Origin: Mesorhizobium sp. NBSH29
GTDB lineage: Bacteria; Pseudomonadota; Alphaproteobacteria; Rhizobiales; Rhizobiaceae
Assembly: GCF_015500055.1 (NCBI RefSeq)
Contig: NZ_CP045492.1
Location: 3,234,501 to 3,298,500 of the forward strand
Direction of reading: 5' to 3'
DNA length: 64,000 nt
The position numbers were made by a program, and so were the translations under genes. The notes beneath the pieces were generated by a model. It was not told the DNA's origin and searched no databases. It saw only the letters and a list, made by a program, of their open reading frames with translations. Shown in pieces: positions 42,270-51,600 of this stretch. Each line of letters starts with the position of its first letter. Position 1 is the first letter of the stretch.

Positions 42270-43109
42270 ATGATGGACGCAAACAACGGAAAATGCATCG
42301 TGGCAAGAAGTGATACAAACAAGCGCGTATGGTGGGGTGATTTCCGCGCCACGGAATTCGCCCAGCTCGACCCCGAGGCCACGATAGCCGTTATTCCTCT
42401 GGCCGCCATTGAGCAGCACGGTCCGCATCTGCCTGTCTCGACCGACGCGGCGATCATGGCGGGCATGCTTGATACCCTGTTCCCACGCCTGCCGGAGGAT
42501 CTCGATGTGCGCTTTCTTCCCATCCAGGCCGTCGGGAAATCCAACGAACATTTTTATGCGCCTGGCACGCTGACGGTGCCGCCCGCCACGCTGATCGACG
42601 CGTGGACAGAGCTTGGCGCGTCTGTCGCGCGGGCTGGCCTGCGCAAAATTGTCTTTCTCAATTCCCACGGCGGCAATGAAGAAATTATGGGCATCGTATC
42701 GCGCGAATTGCGCGTGCTCTTTTCCATGCTGTCGGTGAAAACCAGCTGGCAGCGCTTTGGCTATCCCGATGGACTTTATTCGGAAAGCGAGCTGCGGCTC
42801 GGCATCCATGGCGGCGATGTCGAAACCTCGCTGATGCTGCACTTCCGGCCCGATCTGGTCGACATGGATGCCGTGCAGGACTTCGGCTCAAGTTTTAGCC
42901 GCGCCGAACAGGAGTTCGACCTGCTGCGCCCCACTGGCCCGCATGGCTTTGCCTGGATCGCGAGCGATATCAATCCGCATGGCGTGGTTGGCGAGGCGAG
43001 CGCCGCCACAGCCGAAAAGGGCCGCCTCACCGCAGAATATCAGTCAGAAGGGTTCGTGCGGCTGCTCGCTGATATCCGCAAGGCGAAACTGGCCGACTGG
43101 CTCAGTTGA
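42270..43109 (+). CDS. Creatininase-family amidohydrolase
   Basis: 279 residues. The family's metal ligands are visible in IPLAAIEQHGPHLPVSTDAA (Glu, His and Asp) and FLNSHGGNEEI (His, then Glu), and a later SFSRAEQEFD helix closes the site. The family includes creatinine amidohydrolase, MftE-like peptidases and other cyclic amide hydrolases, so the exact substrate cannot be read. Next to sarcosine oxidase genes a creatinine-to-creatine step would make sense, but no creatinase gene is in the window. ATG 42270 was taken; GTG 42300 is a possible shorter start. Confidence 0.85.
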   Translation: MMDANNGKCIVARSDTNKRVWWGDFRATEFAQLDPEATIAVIPLAAIEQHGPHLPVSTDAAIMAGMLDTLFPRLPEDLDVRFLPIQAVGKSNEHFYAPGTLTVPPATLIDAWTELGASVARAGLRKIVFLNSHGGNEEIMGIVSRELRVLFSMLSVKTSWQRFGYPDGLYSESELRLGIHGGDVETSLMLHFRPDLVDMDAVQDFGSSFSRAEQEFDLLRPTGPHGFAWIASDINPHGVVGEASAATAEKGRLTAEYQSEGFVRLLADIRKAKLADWLS

Positions 43110-44327
43110 TCACAGCGCAACTGTATCAGCCCCCGCCGCAACACGCAGCGCTGGGGCTAGATTCCCATGGGCTTCCAGCGAAACCGCTGCCAGATTAAGC
43201 CAGCCCGCCATGCTTTTCAACGCGGCCAGCAACGCTTCCGCGGTCGGTCCGGGTAGCGCATGGTTTTCATGCCAGGCTGCGTTAACGCGTAGCGTTCCAA
43301 CCTGACGGTCGGCTTTGAGGCAGACGCGTCCGACCAACGCCTCGTCGACCAGAAACGGCAGCACATAATAACCGAACTGACGCTTTTCCGCTGGCGTATA
43401 GATCTCGATTCGATAGTGAAAATCGAACAACCGCTCGGTGCGCGGCCGCCTCCAGATCAGCGGGTCGAAGGGCGCAAGCAAGGCCCGCGCCGTGATCTTG
43501 CGCGGTCGCCGCACATTCGGGGCGATATAGGCCTCATCCGCCCACCCCTTCACCCGGACAGGCACCAGTTCTCCAGCCTCGATCAATTCTTGCACATGCG
43601 GATAGGTGTCGTCGGGCGCCATGCGAAAATAGTCGCGGAGGTCACCGGCGGTAGCGACGCCAAGCGAGCGAGCGGCGATCTTCAAAAGCTGTCGCTTGGC
43701 TTCCGCCGGTTCCGGTGTCGGGATGGCCAGAACGTCCTTGGGCAGCACCCGCTCGGGCAGGTCATATAGGCGCTCGAAGCTTGGCCGACGCTCCGCGGTG
43801 GTGATGCGCCCCGACCAGAACAAAAATTCTAGCGCGGTCTTGGTATGACTCCATCCCCACCACCCACCTGCCCCCTTTTCATTTTCGAAATCGGATGCTG
43901 CAACCGGCCCGCGCCTCCGTAACTCCTCAAAAACGTCTTCGATGAACGAGGCCTGCTCACGACCGAATTTCGCCAACCCGGTATAGATCCGGTCGCCCTG
44001 CGCTGCCCGCTCCATGCGCCAGCGCATCAGGGGATAGGTTTCAACTGGCAGCAATGAGGCTTCATGCGCCCAATATTCAAACAGCAGTCGTTTGCGACCT
44101 ACCGCGGCATCATCGATGAGCACGCGTGGATAAGGGCCAAGCCGTGAAAACATCGGCATGTAGTGAGCCCGTACAATTACATTGACGGAATCGATCTGGA
44201 ACAGACCGAGCCGCGCGATCGCCTTTTTCAGGTGACGGCGTGTCACGTCGCCGTCGAGCTCTGGTTCGCCAAACCCTTGAGCCGCCAGCACAATGCGCCG
44301 TGCGGCCTTATTTGAGATGTTTTCCAT
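43110..44327 (-). CDS. YcaQ-like winged-helix DNA glycosylase (interstrand crosslink repair family)
   Basis: 405 residues of the HTH_42 (YcaQ/AlkX) family. RLGLFQIDSVNVIVRAHY near 38-55 contains the QxD catalytic motif, and YWAHEASLLPVETYPLMRWR matches the conserved helix. The C-terminal half has LLAPFDPLIWRRPRTERLFDFHY. Family enzymes excise bulky N7-guanine lesions and unhook DNA crosslinks. It abuts the convergent creatininase-like gene and follows galU after a terminator, so it is expressed alone. The initiator ATG 44327 (MENISNKAARR) is directly in front of the family core. Confidence 0.88.
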   Translation of the reverse strand: MENISNKAARRIVLAAQGFGEPELDGDVTRRHLKKAIARLGLFQIDSVNVIVRAHYMPMFSRLGPYPRVLIDDAAVGRKRLLFEYWAHEASLLPVETYPLMRWRMERAAQGDRIYTGLAKFGREQASFIEDVFEELRRRGPVAASDFENEKGAGGWWGWSHTKTALEFLFWSGRITTAERRPSFERLYDLPERVLPKDVLAIPTPEPAEAKRQLLKIAARSLGVATAGDLRDYFRMAPDDTYPHVQELIEAGELVPVRVKGWADEAYIAPNVRRPRKITARALLAPFDPLIWRRPRTERLFDFHYRIEIYTPAEKRQFGYYVLPFLVDEALVGRVCLKADRQVGTLRVNAAWHENHALPGPTAEALLAALKSMAGWLNLAAVSLEAHGNLAPALRVAAGADTVAL

Positions 44328-44423
44328 GCGGCCCCACTTTCCTTGGCGGAATCAACGCCGCCAGCATGACGGGGGCGGTTCTGGGCGCAACTCGAAAAGC
44401 GTGCAGCCGTAAAACCTCCTGCC

Positions 44424-44453
44424 AAACAAAAAGCGCCGCACAAGGGCGACGCT
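44424..44453 (-). terminator. Terminator after galU
   Basis: On the minus strand AGCGTCGCC and TGCGGCGCT pair imperfectly around CTTG and are followed by TTTTTGTTT. It lies 25 bases after the galU stop codon. Confidence 0.75.
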
Positions 44454-44477
44454 ATTTGAGCTGGCATTGGCTCTCGA

Positions 44478-45380
44478 CTAGGCGGCGCGGGTGCCACGGC
44501 CAGGATTGGCAGCATCAGCCAGACGTTCGATCAGTGGCCCAAGCGCCTCGGCAATATCAGCGCGCTGCATGGCCATATGCAGATTGGCAGCGACGAAACC
44601 GACCGGCGAACCGCAGTCGAATGTGTCACCCACAAATTCGAACGGTCTGATTTCCTGCATTCTCATAAGCGAGACAAGCGCATCAGTCAGTTGTATTTCA
44701 CCACCGACACCCGGCTTCTGGTCTTCCAGTAGCCCAAAGACTTCAGGCTGCAAGATGTAGCGACCAGAAATGAAGAAGTTGGTCGGCGCGGTTCCAGGCT
44801 TCGGCTTTTCAATCAGCCCATTGACCAGCGGTCCGCTGGCGGTGGGCTTGAATGAAACAATGCCGAATTTTTGCGCCTCTTCCGGCTTGCATCTCTCGAC
44901 GGCCAGAACGTTACCACCCTGGGCCCGATAGATCTCCATCATGCTGTCAAGGCAGGGTCTCTCTGAGACCATCAGCATGTCGGGCAACAGCACCGCGAAA
45001 GGTTCGTCGCCGATGATGTGGCGGGCCGACCAGATCGCATGGCCAAGCCCCTTGGCTTCCTGTTGCCGGATGAACGAAATGGAACCCACGCCGGGCGTGT
45101 CTCCCGCCAGACGGTCGGCGATGGCATTCTTACCGCTCTTGCGCAGTGAGACGTCAAGTTCGAAAGCATGATCAAAATGATCTTCGATCGCGCCTTTCAT
45201 CCGGCCGGTGACAATAACTACATGTTCGATCCCGGATGCAAACGCCTCAGCCACGATATGGTCGAGGATTGGTCGATCGACGATGGTCAGAAGTTCCTTA
45301 GGGATGCTTTTCGTGGCCGGCAGCATGCGGGTGCCAAAGCCGGCGGCAGGGATGATGGCTTTCCGAACTTTCCGGTGCAT
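44478..45380 (-). CDS. galU: UTP-glucose-1-phosphate uridylyltransferase
   Basis: 300 residues from ATG 45380, which has GCAGGAG seven bases upstream; the frame is open to 45437 without family similarity. The nucleotide-binding start KAIIPAAGFGTRMLPATKSIPKE is diagnostic (about 6-28), followed by QEAKGLGHAIW and the VLLPDMLM metal-binding Asp. EKPKPGTAPTNFFISGRYIL completes the active site. It makes UDP-glucose for polysaccharides and for the cyclic beta-glucan synthase encoded divergently 233 bases away. Confidence 0.96.
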   Translation of the reverse strand: MHRKVRKAIIPAAGFGTRMLPATKSIPKELLTIVDRPILDHIVAEAFASGIEHVVIVTGRMKGAIEDHFDHAFELDVSLRKSGKNAIADRLAGDTPGVGSISFIRQQEAKGLGHAIWSARHIIGDEPFAVLLPDMLMVSERPCLDSMMEIYRAQGGNVLAVERCKPEEAQKFGIVSFKPTASGPLVNGLIEKPKPGTAPTNFFISGRYILQPEVFGLLEDQKPGVGGEIQLTDALVSLMRMQEIRPFEFVGDTFDCGSPVGFVAANLHMAMQRADIAEALGPLIERLADAANPGRGTRAA

Positions 45381-45466
45381 GACAACTCCTGCAATGTGGC
45401 GAGTAGGGTAGCAGACACACGCTGCCCGATATTCCATTAACTCCCTGTATGTGCAAAGGTTCCGTT

Positions 45467-45494
45467 GCGTCGCACCAATCTTTTGTTGCGACGC
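45467..45494. promoter_or_regulatory. Perfect 8-bp inverted repeat between galU and ndvB
   Basis: GCGTCGCA and TGCGACGC are perfectly complementary arms 12 bases apart, in the middle of the divergent galU-ndvB region. It could be an operator acting on both directions or a hairpin in either leader. There is no T-run, so it is not a terminator. Confidence 0.45.
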
Positions 45495-45612
45495 GAAACA
45501 GAAATTGCATGATCGTCACGATAAGATGCAACCAACGGGCGCCCAAAACGATTTAAACAGGGTCTCGTCGGCGACGATGCGGAACCCTTTTTGTTGGATG
45601 GATTGGTATTGA

Positions 45613-48600
45613 ATGAATCTCCGAAGTGACCCCTCCAAACTGGGCAAAGGCATTCACCCGCTTCCTGCCAACGCCGAACTCCCGATTCGATCCACTTTTC
45701 TTCCGGATGATAAACTCAGAAAGCTCGGTGAAAGCCTGGCACGCGGTGAACTGGATACATTCCACGGCCTAGAGACTTTCGATTTCCAGACCCGCAATCG
45801 CGAAAACTCTGCAAAAATTCTTGAAGTCTACCGCCTGACCAATGAAGCCCAGTCGCGCGGCGAGCCGATAACCCCGGCTGCCCAGTGGCTGCTGGACAAC
45901 CACTATCTGGTCGAGGAAACCATCTACCAGATCCGCCGCGACCTGCCGCGCCGCTTCTATTCCGAACTGCCGACGATCAATATTGGTGGCCGACAGGTGC
46001 CACGCGCGCTGGCGCTTGCATGGTTTTACGTCGCCCACGCCGACAGCATGGTTTCGGACGATATGTTCGCCCATGTCGTAGAAGGATACCAGTCGGTCGA
46101 TCCGCTACGCATCGGCGAATTATGGGCCCTGCCTTCGCTGTTGCGCTTTGTGCTGATCGAGAATCTTCGCCGCCTGGCGCTGCGCGTCAACCGTGCGCGC
46201 GAACTGCGGGGAAGTGCTAACGCTGTTGCCGATCAGGTTCTGGCCGCTGCTACGGACGATGAAGGCGAAGCCGTTCTGGCCTCCTATGCTTCCTTCGCGC
46301 GCGACACAACATTTGCCACGCAATTGCTCTACCGATTGCGCGACGGCTCGCAAAACGCTGGTAAGGCTTTGGTCTGGCTCGAAAGCGAGCTCGAAAAATC
46401 GGGCTCGGATGCCGAAGAGATCATCATTGCCGAACACCGTACGCTGTCAAATGGAAACGTCACCACCGGCAACATTATCCGCGGACTGCGCAAGATCAAC
46501 GATGTTGACTGGACCGAATGGTTCGAAGGCATCAGCCGTGTCGATGCACTCTTGCGCGAAAACACGGATTTTGCCGCCCTCGATTTTCAATCGCGCGATC
46601 ATTACCGTACCGCCATCGAGGATCTCGCCCGTCGGTCGAAGCTGCCCGAGTATGACGTCACCGAGCGCGCGCTGAAACTGGCCACCGACAATGATGCCAC
46701 CTCCAACGTGATCGAGACCCGGCCAGCCGATGACGTCGGCTTCTGGTTGGTGGGTCCGCGCCGGGAGGAGCTGGAAACAGCTATCGGCTATCGCCCGAGC
46801 TTTGGCCGCCGCATCAACCGATCTTTCCAGCACGCCGGTTGGGCCGGCATTGCCGTACCTTGCTTCCTGTTGACTTCTCTCTTCCTCTGGGTAACCGGGG
46901 CGGCCCTGTTTGCGCTTAACCTGTCACCCTTTGCCGTGACCGCCATGCTGATCGCATTTGCGCTTCCGGCAGCCGACGCGACGCTGGGTCTTTTCAACAC
47001 CATGGTGCTTTTGTTCCTCAAGCCGACCCGCCTGGTTGGCTATGAGTACAAGGCCGGGCTTTCAAGCAGCGAGCGCACTCTGGTCGTGGTCCCCGCGCTG
47101 ATCGGGTCACGCGAGGATATAGAAGAGAATTTGCGCAATCTCGAGGTTCACTACCTGGCCAACGGCAAGGGCGATGTCCGGTTTGCCTTGCTCTCAGACT
47201 GGGCCGACAGCGATGTGGAACAAAAGCCGTCAGACCTGCAATTGCTCGACTTTGCGCGTGCTGAAGTTGGTAAGCTGAATGCGCTGTATCCGATGGATGG
47301 GACACCACGTTTCCATGTGCTGCACAGGCGTCGCCTTTACAATGAGGCAGAGGGCTGCTGGATGGGATGGGAGCGCAAGCGCGGCAAGTTGCATGAGTTG
47401 AACCGACTGTTGCGCGGCGACCCGGACACGACTTTCCTTCCGCTTGACGCGCCGCTGCCGGACAATGTGGTCTACGTGATGACGCTCGACGCCGACACGC
47501 GCACCACCCGCGACGCGGTCACCCGGCTGGTGGGCAAGCTCGCACACCCGCTCAACCACCCGATTACAGATCCGAAAAGCGGGCGGGTAATCGCCGGCTA
47601 TGGCATCTTGCAGCCGCGCGTCACCGCGTCGTTGACCACCGGTGATGACGCGTCCTTCTTTCAGCGCGCGTTCTCGGCCAACCGCGGCCTTGATCCTTAC
47701 GTGTTTGCTGTCTCTGACCTGTATCAGGACGTTTTTGGCGATGGAACTTTCACCGGCAAAGGTCTCTATCATATCGACGCGATGGAAGCCGCTCTTGCTG
47801 GGCGCATCGCCGAAAACACGGTGCTGAGCCATGACCTGCTAGAAGGCTCGTGGGCACGTTCCGCCTTGGTTACCGACGTCGAGGTCGTCGAAGACTATCC
47901 AACCCACTACACAGTCGACGCGTCGCGCCACCATCGCTGGGCTCGCGGCGACTGGCAGCTTTTACCGTTCATTTTCAAACCCAGGTCAGGTGTTCCTGCC
48001 CTGTCGCGCTGGAAGATGGTCGACAATCTGCGTCGCTCACTTACCCCGATTGCCTGGGTGCTGGCTTCCATCGCCGGATGGGGCCTATTGCCATTTAGCG
48101 CCGCTGTTCAATGGCAGGCGTTGTTAATCCTCAGCATGTTCATCGCCCTCACCTTCGACGTGGTCGATTCGTTGCTCCCGAGCAGCCGCGAAACCACCGT
48201 GCGCGGCCATCTCAACGCGCTGTTCCGCGACATCGCTTTCGGCACCGCGCAGGTAGCGCTGAAAATCGTTCTGATCGCCGACAATGCGTGGTCGATGGGT
48301 GATGCAATTGTTCGCACTCTTTACCGTATGCTGATCAGCCGCAAGAACCTGCTCGAATGGAAAACTGCCTCGCAGGCGGGCAAGAGCCGCGGCACTGGCG
48401 TTGGCTCCCACTACGCCACCATGTATGGCGCTGTGGTGATAGGTGTTCTTGGGCCGGTCCCTTCCCTTCTGAACGATTCTTCCGGCTTCTTTCTGGGCCT
48501 GATCTTTTCAGCCTTCTGGATACTTTCGCCGGCCTTTGCATGGCTGGTCAGCCGCTCCGCCGAAACCGAGGACCGGCTGGAAATCGCCGACAGCGACCGC

Positions 48601-51600
48601 TGGCGGCTGCGCTCCATCGCACGGCGTACCTGGCACTATTTCGAAACCTTCGTTACGGCCGAGCACAACATGCTGCCGCCCGATAACTTTCAGGAGACTC
48701 CAGTCCCGGTCGTCGCACCGCGCACCTCGCCCACCAATATCGGCGTCTATCTGCTTTCGGTGGTTTCAGCCCGCGATTTTGGCTGGATCAGCCTTGCCGA
48801 TGCCATCAGCCGGATCGACGCTACCATGGCCACCATAGAGCGCATGGAACGGCACCGCGGCCATCTCTACAACTGGTATGAAACGACAACGCTGAAGCCG
48901 CTTTTGCCGCTTTATATTTCAAGCGTCGATAGCGGCAATCTTGCCGGACATTTGATCGCAGTTGCGGCAGCCTGCCAGAAATGGGCTGAATCCCCTGCGG
49001 TTCACCTGCAAGGCGATTTTGACGGACTGCTGGATACCCTGTCGATCCTTGAGGAAAGCCTCGATTCCGTACCTGACGACCGCCGTCAGTTGCGCCCCTT
49101 GCGCAAGCGTCTGCGCGACCGTGCTGGCGGCATGCGCCGTGCGGTGGAAACCATCAAGAACGAGCCGGAACTGGCCTCGATCCGCACCATCAACCTCGCC
49201 GTGATCGCAGCCGAGTTGAAAAAACTTGCAGACACCATCCATTCAGAAATCGGCATGCCGCGCAGCGAAGAGCTTGCCGGCTGGGCGGCGCGGCTGGAAG
49301 CCACCTGCGAGGCCCATGTGCAGGATTCTCACAGCGACCAGCCAACACTTGCCGCCTTTCGCAAGACCCTTGAAGCGTTACGCGAACGCGCCCGCAAATA
49401 TGCTTTCGAGATGAACTTCTCGTTCCTGCTGAGGGAAGATCGCAAGCTTCTGTCCATTGGCTACCGGGTGACCGAGCAGCAGCTTGACGAAAGCTGCTAC
49501 GATCTACTCGCTTCTGAGGCCCGCCTGACCAGCCTGTTTGCCATCGCCAAGGGCGATATCCAGACCGAGCATTGGTTCCGGCTTGGCCGCCCGTTGGTCG
49601 AAATTGGTTTCCGCGGCGCTCTGATGTCCTGGGCCGGCTCAATGTTCGAGTATCTGATGCCGCCCCTGGTGATGAAGGAACCGCAGGGCGGGATACTTAA
49701 TCAGACCAACCATCTCATCATCCAGCGTCAGATCCAGTATGCGCGCTCGCGGAACATTCCGTGGGGCATTTCGGAAGCGGCCTACAACGGTCGTGACCGC
49801 GAAATGACGTATCAATACACCAACTTCGGTGTGCCCGGCCTCGGCCTTAAGCGCGGCCTTGCCCAGAACATGGTTATCGCGCCCTACGCCACAGTGCTGG
49901 CGGCACAATTCATGCCGCGTCAGGCTGTCGACAACCTTCAACAGCTGCGCCTCATCGGTGCGCTCGGTCGCTACGGGTACTATGATGCCGTCGATTTCAC
50001 GCCGCAGCGTGTGCCCGATGGCGACCGCCGCGCCATCGTCTACAACTACATGGCCCATCATCAGGGCATGTCTATCGTGGCGATTGCCAATGCCGTTTTT
50101 GAAGGCCGCATGCGCGACCGCTTCCACAGCGACCCGGTAATCGAGGCCGCAGAACTGCTGTTGCAGGAAAAGGCACCGCGCGACATCCCTGTGATGCTTA
50201 TCAAGTCGGAAGCCTCCGAGCGCACCAAAGTCGAGGTGACGGAGATCAGCCCAGATACCCGCATAATCCTCAACCCTCTCAGGGCGCTGCGCTCCACCAA
50301 CGTGATGTCTAACGGACACTACTCCGTGATGGTGACGGCGACCGGATCCGGCTACAGCCGCTGGAACGATCTTGCCGTCACGCGCTGGCACCCGGACCCG
50401 ACGGAAGACCGGCTCGGCAGCTATCTGTTCATCAGAGATAGGGAAACCGGCGACTGGTGGTCAGCAACCGCCGAGCCCAAACAAGCGCCGGGCGAAACTC
50501 TGGAGACGATTTTTGCGGACGACAAAGCAACATTTGTAAAAACAGTCGGCACGCTGCGCAGCGAGGTAGAGTGCATCGTCATCGCCGAAGGCAACGGCGA
50601 AGGTCGCCGCATCGTGATTTCCAATGAAGGACCGACCGACCGCGTCATTGAGGTGACATCGTTTGCCGAACTGTCGATCGCACCCGAAATTACCGACAGC
50701 GCCCATCCAGCCTTCTCCAAAATGTTCGTGAAGACGGAAATTTCAAAGGATCGGCGCGCTATCTTTGCGACCCGCCGCAAACGTGACCATAACGACCCCG
50801 ATATCGCGTATGGCCATTTTGTCAGCGGTGGCTCGGGCTTTGGGCGGGAAGTGGAAGCCGAAACGGACCGCCGCGCCTTCATTGGCCGCGGCCGCACCAT
50901 TGCCAGTGCAGCGGCATTTGATCCCGGTGCGAAGCTCGGGGGCAGCGATGGCTTTGTGCTCGATCCAGTAGCATCCATCCGTCGGAAAATCCGCGTGCCA
51001 TCGCGCAAAAAGGTCACACTCACCTTCTGGACCGTCGTCGGCGCCAACCGCGAAGAGGTAGATGACACCATCAGTCGCCTCGACCACCGCGAGGCCTTTT
51101 CGCGTCAGGCAATGCTGTCCTGGACAGCCTCACAGGTTCAGACCCGTCATATCGGCCTCACCCTCACCCAGGCCGCCAATGTGCAGAAGCTTGCGCGCTA
51201 CCTGCTCTATCCCGACCCATCCGTACGCGCCCAGGCCGATACGATCGCTGCCGGCATGGGGTCGCAATCGACGCTATGGCCGATGTCGATTTCAGGCGAT
51301 TATCCGATCTTTGTCCTGCGCATCGGCGATCAGGCCGATCTGGAGATCGTGGCACAGGCGCTGCGCTTCCAGGAATATATGCGCTCCCGCGGCCTGCTTG
51401 CTGATCTGGTCATCCTCAACGAGCAGTCGTCGTCCTACGTACAGGATCTTCAGCAGGCGATTGAATTCCACTGTGAAAATGGTCGCCTGCGCGGTCGTGA
51501 ACTGGGACCTCGCCAGCATATCTTCGCCGTACGCCGAGACTTGATGGACGACACCTCCTACCGCACCCTGATCGGGGCGGCTCATATCGTCTTTCACACC

